Source: Arenicola marina (lineage: Eukaryota; Annelida; Polychaeta; Arenicolidae). Taken from it: a stretch of DNA of 64,000 nucleotides. Location of the stretch: NCBI GenBank assembly GCA_964019135.1, contig OZ025248.1:43951670-44015669 (forward strand). The letters run 5' to 3'. Under the pieces are notes generated by a model. The model did not search any database, was not told the origin of the DNA, and saw only the letters and a list, made by a program, of their open reading frames with translations. The position numbers were made by a program, and so were the translations under genes. Shown here piece by piece: positions 21,821 to 36,700 of the stretch; within the stretch, counting starts at the first letter, position 1, and each line of letters starts with the position of its first letter.

Positions 21821-22480
21821 AAAAACAAACGTGTCCTTGTCTACATTTGTCTATTCATGTTGCATATGCGAAGATTAATTATATTTGCGAATTTAGTTTT
21901 TGTGCGGAATATTGAATTTTGTTAACAATGAGCGATATCGAATTTAGCCGTATATACATGAAGAAGTTGGGTTGAGTGCAAAATAGTTTTTCTGATTGGC
22001 TAAAATAATGATGGAGCGCGGACCAAGGACCGAAAAATAGAAAAATAGAACCTCAAATCTAAAAGCGGAGCCGCGCCGGCACCGCGTCTGCGCCGCGTGC
22101 AGTAGGCGTCAGCCAAGTGAAACTCAAATGTTTGGTCCCGCGTCATTTCCGTCGATGCGCGCTGCGTAACGTGTCCAGTGGGCCCTATCACTACGGGTCT
22201 AATAGATACATCTATACTAGCTACTAGCGTTGCCACCATCCTACCGTTCGCCTGCCACCACGTCCGCACCGGGTTGGTTACGTCGCCCTTCGGTTCCGTC
22301 GCCGTGCCCCGTACCGCGTCCAATGGGCGTCAGCACTTACGGCCACTGCATGCGACAGTCGCGCGGTCAGAAACAACTAAGTGGCAGTATTTACAAACGT
22401 TTGACAACATTGACTGTTCTGACGAGGATGACGAACTGATGATACCCCCCCCCCCCCCGTCCCTTCTGGGAGCAAAATTT
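21821..22480. repeat. Dispersed GC-rich repeat, copy 2
   Basis: Second copy of 98-660 with a short extra segment near 21860-21990 and a poly-C run at about 22446. The plus-strand frame from 22178 again reads KWQYLQTFDNIDCSDEDDEL. Its left part is found instead at 16016-16083, so 5.7 kb of other DNA separates sequences that are joined in copy 1. Confidence 0.7.
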
Positions 22481-22499
22481 GCCAAGGTGCCAGTTAGTT

Positions 22500-24399
22500 A
22501 GTGTAATAAGTGCCAAATGGAATTCGACGTCACACTGAAGGAGACGAACTTCCTTGACAAGAGCGCCGCACTGCAGGTCGTCCAGGCCGTACCCACTTTC
22601 TGCCTTCGACTCACTCCGCTAGGGCTCCATTATATCTCTGTTGTCGCCTACGTCCTCAATGCATTTTTTCACTCACTCGCCAGGGCGGCCCAGATCGATA
22701 GAAAAAATTCGTCGCGCATTTCTACAAATTAGTGCTGGGACCCAGCCTAAGCCTAATAACACATGAAATCAGGTGATGAAAGAAAGAGTTCTGCCACAAT
22801 TATAACTTTTTCGACAAGGTTCATTATGGTTTTTGCTGTATTAATACACAAAGCTTGTTATTTTTATGCTTTATTCCTGAAAATTATAATGTTGCAAGAA
22901 ATTACAGCTGATTTGAACGTTTTTCAAGAATCTTGAAATTTGCCCCCGGCCGACAGCAGCGGTAAAAGCTAGCCTCCGTAGCGCCACCGTGCGGGGAGCT
23001 TGGGCCGTACCGTCATATATGTTAATGAATATCGAGGTTTTCTTGATGGGGCATAAAACCAAGTGTTTAGTTTCTCGTCCGCGCGTGCATCGCGAAAAAC
23101 ATCGACACTTTTACAAATAAACTTAAAACGCGGTTCAAGAGAAATATATAATACAAAAAACTAATAAGGAATTAAACATAATCAATAAATTAAATAGCGG
23201 GTACGCGAGCACGAGAAATGGAGAGAATACGAGGGCTCGAGTGTCATAAGGCGGGGACGAGATCGGCTTATAATTCAAGCCTGACTACACAGGTGTCTTG
23301 TATTGAGATTGCAAGAAGGCTCCTATATATATTTCCTATCTGATCATATAAAATTATTTGAGCCACATGCCAATATTTTCTATATATATTTGAGCTTTGA
23401 CGTTATATGATAAAGCTTCAGTGACCTAATGTGGGGCTTATTTTATCTTCCATGACATTTTGACTGTTAAACTTCAATCAATCCAGACAAATCGTCGAGA
23501 TCAGTCTTGTAGCATTAGTCTTACACACGTTTTCGGCAACTAATTTTGTCAGAGTCTGCAGGAGGGATTGGTGGTTAAAGCCCAGTCTCCTGGCTTGCTC
23601 AGCCCCAAACTGATCAGACGCATTCCAATAACTCATACGTCACACACGCGTCATAGCTTTCTGTAGCCCGGTGATTGGGGCTTGTAAAATTGGAGACGAG
23701 CAACAGACCGACGCATGAGCAAGCATGAGCTGCCTGAATTATGGATGGGGTTGTTCGGATTTTAAAAAAGAAGAGTAAACCGGTTTATAGTTCCGCTGAC
23801 ATAATTCTGACATAATGTAATGAATACACAACAGAATCGACTTCCTAAGCAAGTCTTTTAAAGTAGGTTTTGCCGAAAACGCCCGTGTTTGCTTTCAGTA
23901 GGCAGGAATGTTAATACAACAAATCAGGGCCTTTATTAATTTACATAATTTATTGCGGGCAAATAGCAAATATCGCTTTAAAATGCAGCGGCAGGGTTGT
24001 TATCGAACCGTTACTGCACAATCGAAATTTCAGCAACTTTGATATCAGCTCAAAGTGTCAGTTTGGCACGGGGGGGAGGGGGGGGGGGGGGTAGTGGGTA
24101 ATCTGTGTCTAGTTTTTAGATTGCATGTACGTGTGCACGATATCCTTAGCCGGGTCCCAGCCGTCATGGCTCCACAATATAATCCGGAGAATTAGGCGCA
24201 CAACAGGTAATCGATGACATCATATGCATCTCCAGCGGATATGAAGCAGTAAAACCATTTCGTTTGATATGTTCGCATTTCCAGAACTGACATATGACGT
24301 ACATACGTTTCAAAACCTGCTTAGACGAGTAACCAGTTGAGAGTTGAGTCCGGCCCGGATTATTTTGTCCCTCGGAATATTACATAACCGAGGAACCGG
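22500..24399. other. No gene recognised
   Basis: Anonymous sequence with a poly-G run at about 24071-24092. The frame at 22517-22732 has no domain I know. Confidence 0.55.
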
Positions 24400-24660
24400 A
24401 GATGATTTCAGTCAGGGTTGGTTGGCTAAAAATCGAGACGTTTTAACCACTTTTGGTCATATCGTGTCAATGAGAGGAGGAAGGGAAGGGCGGAGCCAAG
24501 TCCCCGGGGTAACCCCTTACTTTTTGCGAAGAAGACATGGATTTTTATCCTGCGACCACACAGACATGGCCACAGCGGGGCTCAACCGATCCATATACCG
24601 TTAGGCTCTCATGGGGCCAGAGTTCCCAAACCCACTGAGCTATCGATGCGGTCCTTTGTA
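24400..24660 (-). mobile_element. tRNA-derived SINE
   Basis: Reverse copy of the same family: tail first (ACCACTTTTGGTCATATCGT), then the TGCGACCACACAGACATGGC body and the ACCCACTGAGCTATCG head. Confidence 0.8.
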
Positions 24661-24983
24661 GGAGTGACATAGCTGCTGAAGGGAACGATGGGGTTCGTGG
24701 CGACAATTCAAATTAAATCTTCAATCTTCAATTTATTCTTCAGGTCCCATCGAAATCACTATTAAAGGAGTCTCTTGGCGGGAAAACTTCGGCAAGTTAT
24801 CTATCATGTGTTATCATATTTATAAGAAACGTTTATAGGAAATGCGTTCCTTTTGTCAAATTTACGCGTGCTGTCCCAGTGTTATTTATGTAATTGGGTC
24901 AAATTTAGCTCTTCAAATGACCCTCAAAGTTGTTTCTTTTTTTGGGGTTAAAATGAGTAATTTTTGTCAAACATGATCCTTAC

Positions 24984-27900
24984 AGGCTGACGATTACACC
25001 ACGTAACCGTAGGGCTGATTTGTATTTAACAAACCACGGGACCTTAGAGCTGATCGGTATTGAATACACCACGTGACTTCAGGGCTGATCGGTATTGATT
25101 ACACCACGTGACTTCAGAGCTGATCGGTATTGATTACACCACGTGATTTCAGGGCTAATCGGTATTTATTACACCACGTGACTTCAGGGCTGATCGGTAT
25201 TTATTACACCACGTGACTTCAGGGCTGTTAGATATTTATTACACCACGTGACTTAAGGGCTGATCGGTATTTATTACACCACGTGACTTCAGAGCTGATC
25301 GGTATTTATTACACCACGTGACTTCAGAGCTGATCGGTATTTATTACACCACGTGACCTCAGGGCTGATCGGTATTTATTACACCACGTGACTTCAGAGC
25401 TGATCGGTATTTATTACACCACGTGACTTCAGGGCTGATCGGTATTTATTATACCACGTGACTTCAGGAATGATCGGTATTTATTACACCACGTGACTTC
25501 AGAGCTGATCGGTATTGATTACACCACGTGACTTCAGAACTGATCGGTATTGATAACACCACGTGACGTCAGGGCTAATCGGTATTTATTACACCACGTG
25601 ACTTAAGGGTTGATCGGTATTTATTACACCACGTGACTTCAGGGCTGATCGGTATTGATTACACCACGTGACTTCAGGGCTGATCGGTATTTATTACACC
25701 ACGTGACTTCAGGGCTGATCGGCATTGATTACACCACGTGACTTAAGGGCTGATCGGTATTTATTACACCACGTGACTTAAGGGCTGATCGGTATTTATT
25801 ACACCACGTGACTTCAGGGCTGATCGGTATTGATTACACCACGTGACTTCAGGGTTGATCGGTATTGATTACACCACGTGACTTCAGGGCTGATCGGTAT
25901 TGATTACACCACGTGACTTCAGGGCTGATCGGTATTGATTACACCACGTGACTTAAGGGCTGATCGGTATTTATTACACCGCGTGACTTCAGGGCTGATC
26001 GGTGTTGATTACACCACGTGACATCAGGGCTGATCGGTATTGATTACACCACGTGACTTCAGGGTTGATCGGTATTTATTACACCACGTGACTTCAGGGC
26101 TGATCGGTATTTATTACACCACGTGACTTCAGGGCTGATCGGTTTTTATTACACCACGTGACTTCAGGACGGATCGGTATTGATTACACCAAGTAACTTC
26201 AGGGTTGATCGGTATTTATTACACCACGTGACCTTAGAGTTGATCGGTATTTATTACACCACGTGACTTCAGGGCTGATCGCTATTGATTACACCACGTG
26301 ACTCAAGGGCTGATCGGTATTTATTACACCACGTGACTTCAGGGCTGATCGGTATTTATTACACCACGTGACTTCAGGACGGATCGGTATTGATTACACC
26401 AAGTAACTTCAGGGTTGATCGGTATTTATTACACCACGTGACCTTAGAGCTGATCGGTATTTATTACACCACGTGACTTCAGGGCTGATCGGTATTGATT
26501 ACACCACGTGACTTAAGGGCTGATCGGTATTTATTACACCACGTGACTTCAGGGCTGATCGGTATTTATTACACCACGTGACTTCAGGGCTGATCGGTAT
26601 TGATTACACCACGTGACTTCAGGGTTGATCGGTATTGATTACACCAAGTGACTTCAGGGCTGATCGGTATTGATTACACCACGTGACTTCAGGGCTGATC
26701 GGTATTGATTACACCACGTGACTTAAGGGCTGATCGGTATTTATTACACCACGTGACTTCAGGGCTGATCGGTGTTGATTACACCACGTGACATCAGGGC
26801 TGATCGGTATTGATTACACCACGTGACTTCAGGGTTGATCGGTATTTATTACACCACGTGACTTCAGGGCTGATCGGTATTTATTACACCACGTGACTTC
26901 AGGGCTGATCGGTATTTATTACACCACGTGACTTCAGGACGGATCGGTATTGATTTACACCAAGTAACTTCAGGGTTGATCGGTATTTATTACACCACGT
27001 GACCTTAGAGCTGATCGGTATTGATTACACAACAGGACTTCAGGGTTGATCGGTATTTATTACACCACGTGACTTCAGGGCTGATCGGTATTGATTACAC
27101 CACGTAACTTCTGGGGTGATCGGTATTTATTACACCACCTGATTTCAGAGCTGATCGGTATTGATTACACCACGTGACTTCAGAGCTGATCGGTATTTAT
27201 CACACCACGTGACTTCAGAGCTGATCGGTATTGATTACACCACGTGACTTCAGAGCTGATCGGTATTGATTACACCACGTGACTTCAGGGCTGATCGGTA
27301 TTGATTACACCACGTGACTTCAGGGCTGCTCGGTATTTATTAAACCACGTGACTTCAGGGCTGATCGGTATTTATTACACCACGTGACTTCAGGGCTAAT
27401 CGGTATTTATTACACCACGTGACTTAAGACTTGATCGGTATTTATTACACCACGTGGCTTAAGGGCTGATCAGTATTGCTTACACCACGTGACTTCAGGG
27501 CTGATCGATATTGATTACACCACGTGACTTCAGGGCTGAGCGGTATTGATTACACCACGTGACTTCAGGGCTGATCAGTATTTATTACACCACGTGACCT
27601 CAGGGCTGATCGGTATTGATTACACCACGTGACTTCAGGGTTGATCGGTATTTATTACACCACGTGACTTCAGGGCTGATCGGTATTTATTACACCGCGT
27701 GACTTCAGGGCTGATCGGTATTGATTGCACCACGTGACTTCAGGGCTGATCGGTATTCATTACACCACGTGACTTCAGAGCTGATCGGTATTTATTACAC
27801 CACGTGACTTCAGGGCTGATCGGTATTTATTACACCACGTGACTTCAGGGCTGGTATTTATTAAACCACGTGACTTCAGGGCTGATCGGTATTTATTACA

Positions 27901-30900
27901 TCACATGACTTCAGAGCTGATTGGTATTGATTACACCACGTGACTTCAGGGCTGATCGGTATTTATTACACCACGTGACTTCAGGGCTGATCGGTATTGA
28001 TTACACCACGTGACTTCAGGGCTGATCTATATTTATTACACCACGTGACTTCAGAGCTGATCGGTATTGATTACACCGCGTGACTTCCGGTCTTGATTAC
28101 ACCACGTGACTTCAGGGCTGATCGGTATTTATTACACCACGTGACTTCAGGGTTGGTCGGTATTTATTACACCACGTGACTTCAGGGCTGATCGGTATTG
28201 ATTACACCACGTGACTTCAGAGCTGATCGGTATTCATTACACCACGTGACTTCAGGGCTGATCGGTATTTATTACATCACGTGACTTCAGGGCTGATCGG
28301 TATTGATTACATCACGTGACTTCAGGGCTGATCGGTATTTATCATACCACGTGACTTCAGAGCTGATCGGTATTGATTACACCACGTGACCAGAGCTGAT
28401 CGGTATTGATTACACCACGTGACTTCAGGGCTGATCGGTATTGATTACACCACGTGACTTCAGGGCTGCTCGGTATTTATTAAACCACGTGACTTCAGGG
28501 CTGATCGGTATTTATTACACCACGTGACCTCAGGGTTGATCGGTATTTATTACACCACGTGACTTCAGTCCTGATCGGTATTTATTACACCACGTGACTT
28601 CAGTCCTGATCGGTTTTTATTACACCACGTGACTTCAGGGCTGATCGGTATTTATTACACCACATGACTTCAGGGCTGATCGGTATTTATTATACCACGT
28701 GACTTCAGGGTTGATCGGTATTTATTACACCACGTGACTTCAGTCCTGATCGGTTTTTATTACACCACGTGACTTCAGGGCTGATCGGTATTTATTACAC
28801 CACATGACTTCAGGGCTAATCGGTATTTATTACACCACGTGACTTCAGGGTTGATCGGTATTTATTACACCACGTGACTTCAGTCCTGATCGGTTTTTAT
28901 TACACCACGTGACTTCAGGGCTGATTGGTATTTATTACACCACATGACTTCAGGGCTGATCGGTATTGATTACACCACGTGACTTCAGGGCTGATCGGTA
29001 TTGATTACACCACGTGACTTCAGGGCTGATCGGTATTCATTACACCACGTGACTTCAGAACTGATCGGTATTTATTACACCACTTGACTTCAGGGTTGAT
29101 CGGTATTTATTACACCACGTGACTTCAGGGCTGGTATTTATTACACCACGTGACTTCAGGGCTGATCGGTATTTATTACATCACATGACTTCAGAGCTGA
29201 TTGGTATTGATTAAACCACGTGACTTCAGGACGAATCGGTATTGATTACACCACGTGACTTCAGGGTTGATCGGTATTTATTACACCACGTGACTACAGG
29301 GCTGATCGGTATTGATTACACCACGTGACTTCAGAGCTGATCGGTATTTATTACACCACGTGACTTCAGAGCTGATCGGTATTGATTACACCGCGTGACT
29401 TCCGGGATGATCGGTCTTGATTACACCACGTGACTTCAGGGCTGATCGGTATTTATTACACCACGTGACTTCAGAGCTGATCGGTATTTATTACACCACG
29501 GGACTTCAGGGTTGGTCGGTATTTATTACACCACGTGACTTCAGGGCTGATCGGTATTTATTACACCACGTGACTTCAGGGCTGATCGGTATTGATTACA
29601 GCACGTGACTTCAGGTCTGATCGGTATTTATTACACCACGTGACTTCAGGGCTGATCGGTATTTATTACACCACGTGACTTCAGGGCTGATCGGTATTGA
29701 TTACAGCACGTGACTTCAGGGCTGATCGGTATTTATTACACCACGTGACTTAAGACTTGATCGGTATTTATTACACCACGTGGCTTAAGAGCTGATCAGT
29801 ATTGATTACACCACGTGACTTCAGGGCTGATCGGTATTGATTACACCACGTGACTTCAGGGCTGAGCGGTATTGATTACACCACGTGACTTCAGGGCTGA
29901 GCGGTATTGATTACACCACGTGACTTCAGGGCTGATCGGTATTGACTACACCACGTGACTTCAGGGTTGATCGGTATTTACTACACCACGTGACTTCAGG
30001 GCTGATCGGTTTTTATTACACCACGTGACTTCAGGGCTGATCGGTATTTATTACACCACAGGACTTCAGGGTTGGTCGGTATTTATTACACCACGTGACT
30101 TCAGGGCTGATCGGTATTTATTACACCACGCGACTTCAGGGCTGATCGGTATTGAGAACACCACGTGACTTCAGGGCTGATCGGTATTGATTACACCACG
30201 TGACTTCAGGGCTGCTCGGTATTTATCAAACCACGTGACTTCAGGGCTGATCGGTATTTATTACACCACGTGACTTAAGACTTGATCGGTATTTATTACA
30301 CCACGTGGCTTAAGGGCTGATCAGTATTGATTACACCACGTGACTTCAGGGCTGATCGGTATTGATTACACCACGTGACTTCAGGGCTGAGCGGTATTGA
30401 TTACACCACGTGACTTCAGGGCTGATCGGTATTGATTACACCACGTGACTTCAGGGCTGATCGGTATTGATTACACCACGTGACTTCAGGGTTGATCGGT
30501 ATTTACTACATCACGTGACTTCAGGGCTGATCGGTTTTTATTACACCACGTGACTTCAGGGCTGATCGGTATTTATTACACCACGTGACTTCAGGGCTGA
30601 TCGGTATTTATTACACCACGTGACTTCAGGGCTGGTATATATTACACCACGTGACTTCAGGGCTGATCGGTATTTATTACATCACATGACTTCAGAGCTG
30701 AGCGGTATTGATAACACCACGTGACTTCAGGACGGATCGGTATTGATTACACCACGTGACTTCAGGGCTGATCGGTATTTATTACACCACGTGATTTCAG
30801 GGCTGATCCATATTTATTACACCACGTGACTTCAGGGCTGATCGGTATTTATTACACCACGTGACTTCAGAGCTGATCGGTATTGATTACACCGCGTGAC

Positions 30901-32098
30901 TTCCGGGATGATCGGTCTTGATTACAACACGTGACTTCAGGGCTGATCGGTACTTATTACACCACGTGACTTCAAAGCTGATCGGTATTTATTACACCAC
31001 GTGACTTCAGGGTTGGTCGGTATTTATTACACCACGTGACTTCAGGACTGATCGGTATTTATTACACCACGTGACTTCAAGGCTGATCGGTATTGATTAC
31101 ACCACGTGACTTCAGGGCTGATCGGATTGATTACACCACGTGACTTCAGGGCTAATTGGTATTGATTACACCACGTGACTTCAGAGCTGATCGGTATTCA
31201 TTACATCACGTGACTTCAGGGCTGATCGGTATTTATTACACCACGTGACTTCAGGGCTGATCGGTATTTATTACATCACGTGACTTCAGGGCTGATCGGT
31301 GTTTATTACATCACGTGACTTCAGGGCTGATCGGTATTTATTACACCACGTGACTTCAGGGCTGATCGGTATTGATTACACCACGTGACTTCAGGGTTGA
31401 TCGGTATTGATTACACCACGTGACTTCAGGGCTGATCGGTATTTATTACACCACGTGACTTCAGGGCTGATCGATATTTATTACACCACGTGACTTCAGG
31501 GCTGATCGGTATTTATTACACCACGTGACTTCAGAGCTGATCGGTATTGATTACACCGCGTGACTTCCGGGATAATCGGTATTTACTACATCACGTGACT
31601 TCAGGGCTGATCGGTTTTGATTACACCGCGTGACTTCAGGGCTGATCGGTCTTGATTACAACACGTGACTTCAGGGCTGATCGGTACTTATTACACCACG
31701 TGACTTCAGAGCTGATCGGTATTTATTACACCACGTGACTTCAGGGTTGGTCGGTATTTATTACACCACGTGACTTCAGGGCTGATCGGTATTTATTACA
31801 CCACGTGACTTCAAGGCTGATCGGTATTGATTACACCACGTGACTTCAGGGCTGATCGGATTGATTACACCACGTGACTTCAGGGCTGATCGGTATTGAT
31901 TACACCACGTGACTTCAGAGCTGATCGGTATTCATTACATCACGTGACTTCAGGGCTGATCGGTATTTATTACACCACGTGACTTCAGGGCTGATCGGTA
32001 TTTATTACATCACGTGACTTCAGGGCTGATCGGTGTTTATTACATCACGTGACTTCAGGGTTGATCGGTATTTATTACACCACGTGACTTCAGGGTTA
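24984..32098. repeat. 35-bp satellite, about 203 copies, E-box in most units
   Basis: The unit reads ATTTATTACACCACGTGACT then TCAGGGCTGATCGGT. The first few units are more divergent. Most copies contain CCACGTGAC, a palindromic E-box. Units with TTTATT give AATAAA on the minus strand, the sense direction of PDXK, whose stop lies 1.5 kb away. Higher-order copying is visible: a 4-unit block repeats at 28601, 28741 and 28881, and an ACGGATCGG/CCAAGTAAC block recurs at about 26167, 26377 and 26937. Confidence 0.98.
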
Positions 32099-33635
32099 AT
32101 TTAAAGAGCTTACTGTCATCTATTATACCACGAGAAGGATGGGGTGGAATCGATTGTCTTTTTTATTCATATATCCCGAAAAACAAGTGCAATGAAGATG
32201 TCATTGCATCTTCAAGCTTGCTCCAGTTTCAGCAAACCAGCCTCGATCCATAATGGAATTGCAATTACCAACTTCTGGCGTCATCCAAGTCTACGCCATA
32301 AGAGGACAGTTCGAGTAGGCAGATACGTTTTTATCTATTGCTACCGCTTTATTGATATCATACAAAATACATCTAGCTATTGGCGATACACCTCCATTAT
32401 CGATGGTCACTTCACGATATACATTGCGTAGTACTTTAGATACATTTATCAATATACACCAGATTGGCAAATACTGTATGGAAAGACCTGCATTTCAAAG
32501 AGTCAAATTTAACATAAAAGTTTAACCAATTCGCGCCACAAGAAATAATTCACTGTAGCTAGCATTTGCCATATTTGCCATACACGTATATTGTGTAACA
32601 TGGCTTCATAATTGATATCTGTATTACAATGTCACCTACAACTACAGAGCTGGCAGGAGGTTAGAATGGAGCATTTAACCTCATAACACGGAATAATCAC
32701 AATAACCACCGTGGAACAATCTAAAAAAACACTGACAACAAATGTCCGACTATGGATGACTTTAGGGGGCTAGGTAAAGTGACACGGCGGACATATATTT
32801 CATCAAAGCAGGCCTTGGCTCAGATACGGCGCAGTTCCCAGTAATATGGTCCCACCCATGGTCCCACCCATGGTCCCACCTACTCGACGTGCCAGGATTT
32901 CAACGGAAGCGATTTTGGGTGCCTCATTTTGGGGTAAATGTCACGGCTGAGTAATATACGACTCTGCACTGAAAAACTATTCATTTACCCTGGCTTAAAA
33001 TATACAAATTAATTGGGGACACCCGCCTCATGCCAACATAGCGACTACAGGTACAGCATATCGACCACAGGACTTCGCATCATTACATGCAACAAGGATA
33101 ATTTAGTAATTGTCCACACGTCATCCATTGACAACAAGGTCTCCCCCGCACCAGCAGCTAGTCATTAGCGCCAGTGTCCACTACTCAATGATTAGAAAGT
33201 AAATACCTAACATCTGAAACTGCCAACAATTCATGATAACCTGTCACTCATATGTATATATATGTATATATATATGTATATATATAAATATATATATGTA
33301 TATATATAAATATATCACGAAGTATCATGGCATAACACAACCAATCTTCAGAGTAGTTATTAAAACCAATTTTTAAAAAGCTGCTGCTTTACAACCAGCA
33401 GAATCACAATATATACACAATGAGTGGCAAATACGATGTACTGTTGAAGGAGCACTCAACAAAAACGATGGTGAAATTCAAGCTGTTAATAAACTAATTG
33501 GAGCCAGTGGTGATCTAAACATGTTCCTGTCGGCACCGTCACCCTGATGGAGATCATGACTTGCCCATAACAAGCAGATGGACGCCAGGGTGAAGGATTG
33601 GTGACGATGCTGGATTGACCTAGTGGGAAGGATCA
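32099..33635. other. Likely PDXK 3' UTR and downstream sequence
   Basis: Between the E-box satellite and the PDXK stop. Minus-strand AATAAA at 32353-32348 and 32167-32162 are candidate poly(A) signals. A (GGTCCCACCCAT)n triplet repeat lies at about 32848-32880. Confidence 0.45.
33245..33315. repeat. (TA)n-rich microsatellite
   Basis: ATATATGTATATATAAATATATA-like tract in the putative PDXK downstream region. Confidence 0.9.
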
Positions 33636-33745
33636 TCACAATGGTCGAGCAGACACACACAGTTCCGGATCTTCTATGTCCCGTTTGCTTTGAATCAGCT
33701 TCAGTTCCAGCTGCGCGGATGTGGGTTTCTTGCCTTCGGCCATTT
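33636..33745 (-). CDS. PDXK: PDXK exon 10 and stop (residues 266-301)
   Basis: The exon encodes [20 protein letters not shown] and [16 protein letters not shown] before TGA at 33638-33636. The [10 protein letters not shown] block is the conserved end of the enzyme. Acceptor CGCCTTTCAG. Minus-strand AATAAA hexamers occur at 32353-32348 and 32167-32162 before the satellite begins, giving a plausible 3' UTR of about 1.3-1.5 kb. Confidence 0.96.
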
Positions 33746-36700
33746 CTGAAAGGCGATAAGTCAGAACTTATATTGCATGTGAATAAATAACGCAGTAAAC
33801 GTCATGTTCGCTGCAAGTTGCTTTTACAGATATTACGCGGTATACGCTGCTATGAAAGCTTACGATTCATTTAAAAAATAATTGGTACTATTTTAGATCC
33901 TGATATCACTTTGGCGGGAAAAAAAGTTAACTCGCTTCAACCTAGATAACTCCGTACCAAGTGTTTTGCTTAATATGGACAATATAAGCTTCTCCGACAA
34001 GTTCAGGTGCATTCAAACTACTAGGAATACATGGATTTATCTTATAGATAGCTGCAAACTGTATTTCTCCTGCATCAAATGTTTGGATTTTTGTTAATAT
34101 ACACCTTGTTCAGAAGTTTATTTCACAGTTTTTCAAATTACATCGCGAGTTAAACCTTCGTCGATGTCTTTATGCATACATCACGGTATAGTATGATCCA
34201 CATCGGAACTCGCCCACCGCGTCACCCATGTTTACACGCCCAATTAATACCTTGTGCTGTTCGGAGAGTTCGCTTTAGAACGTGCTGCATTGTAGATACC
34301 GTTTTCTCGCAAGCAAGCTGAAAGGAAACAAGGCCATGCATCACCCACTAACAAAACAAAATGTGAAGCCATGGTAACTATCACCGAGTAAATTACTTAC
34401 ATACTTACTACATACTCGGCAGCTGTAGACTTAAATTTCTAGATATTCTAAATGCAAGTACTGCAGGTTAAATCGATCGCCAGCCGCAGACCAAGCATAC
34501 CTGCAGATCATCATGGTCGTTATGCAGCCATGCTAATAGAAGCGCCGCGAAGAGGTCGCCGGTACCCGTGAAGGAGGCTGGCAGGCGGGGCATGTCCATC
34601 TGTATGGCTTGGTGACTGCCATCTGGACAACAACATATCATTCCACAACATCACCACGTCATACCAAAGTAAAAGCGGGGTGCGGTCACCAGTCAGCGGG
34701 ACAGGTCTCTCGTTCTTCACAGTGTGCCTTAAGATACGGTAAAGCGCTAGGTTGGCTTCAGACCATTTGGGAGCACGCACCCTTTCCAAGAGTGTTTAAG
34801 TTCTGTCAATGCCAATTATAAAAAGAATTCAAAATATTGAACATTCCATTACTGTACAAACATTTCAGGGACGTAAGCGATCAAACACGTCGAGAACAAA
34901 ATTAAAATATGCACACTGAAAGGAATATGATGAATAAATTGGGAACAAATTTTTGACGACATCAGATTAAATCTGACCTTTTAAATTCCACGTGGAGCAG
35001 ATGGACAAAAGCCCTTAGTTTTAAATGATAATTATTTCACAGAGGCCATAGTATATTTTAGATGATGTCTTGCAGTGTTCATGGAGCATTTATAACGAGA
35101 TGACGGTATCACGTAAACCAACATAATATTGGACGACACAAGTATGTTCCAGGCTTACTCTTCACCGTGCTGCCCAACCCAACTAAGACCTCCTCGGAGC
35201 CGAGCTCCGAGCTGCTGATGATGACGGTCTTGGCCCCCATGTCGTGTAGTTTCTGCATGGCCCGCTTAGCCGAGTCCAGGTCAGTGATCTTTACCCCCGT
35301 CAGCAACCTGGAACAGGCACCATGTGTTGATCACTCTCCCGACGGCGTTCCTTCCTTCAAGTAATTCTGCCTCACCTAACAGTTTGCAGCCGCGAACGGA
35401 TGCTATGGAGGGGGGGGGGGGGCTTTTTAAATTGCTGACTTGAAAGCTTGAAACATTACGTCATCGTGATACCAAACGATTAAGGGGTCTGAGAGAAAAC
35501 TCGTTAGAATGGACCTACGATATACGGACAGTGCATTGGCCGTTACAACGCCGCCGTAACAGCGCGAATAGCTATATTTGGTTACAGTTTGAGCCTGATA
35601 CAACATCCCATGCCACCTGTATCGCCGGGTTATATACACTGAAAAAAGACATCAATAGCACATCATGTGCACATCAATAGCACATCATGTGCACATCAAT
35701 AGCACATCAACATATATCACAATCCAGCAGACCACCCAGCATGCTACGGAACACTTCAATCTTCGATTTTCGTCATGCAACACCCCTTGGCCAAATAAGG
35801 ACGAAGTTTTACTCGCTACTAAATGTGTAGACTTTACAACAATATATTATAATGAAAAAAAGCGATGATATTTGCAGTCGAGTTGCAGCGAAATCTGCAC
35901 GCGACAGAAACGGGAAGTACCTACTCGGCTTCAAACTGGTTGGGTGTGACGATGTCTGCGTAGGGGATAATGCTTTCTTTGTAGATGGGTAGCAATTCTG
36001 GTGGTACATACTGTTAAGTAGAAACATCACCTTAATTAATAAAACCAAACAGTGCTTCATTGTTTAAAACTGGTTATAAACGCCTGCATACGCATTTTTC
36101 TTCGCTTCATCTTATAAATTTCACAGTACACGATATTTTAATTAATAATATATGCGATATTTCCTAGATTACAGCCGCGCTCTTCACAACTGAAGACTGT
36201 CAATAGCAAGGACGTCAATAATTGACGGTTTTTTCAAAAAAATCCCTATATACTTTCTATTACAATGAATTAATAACAATAATTTCACAATATTATTTCT
36301 ATTACAACAAATATAAATGGCAATAGCTATGGAGATCTCATGTCCATGGCATATACATATACATGTTAATGTATGAGAATCCATATATGAAGAGTGAACG
36401 AGGACCAACCAACCATTTTACCGTTGTCTCCCATCACGGGGTCGCACACTGCAAAGATCGTTACCAAGTGTATCAAACAATAGAATCGACAGATGAGACA
36501 ATCACTGCCACACATTTATTAAATTCAGAGCGAATTGTTTCGCTTTTCTTGAAGGCATTTATTTCAAAACTATCGAGCAATAGCAAGTTGCTGCTCACGT
36601 CACGTGTCTTTGGGGGTCATTGCCGAAGACTGAGCGGGGTTAATTTTCGACATTTGATGTGACATAGTGCCACGCATTTGCCAACTACCCAACCTCTACT

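Noticed and set aside
24984-32098. CRISPR-like regular repeat array
   Set aside because: Units follow each other directly with no unique spacers, and the context is clearly eukaryotic.
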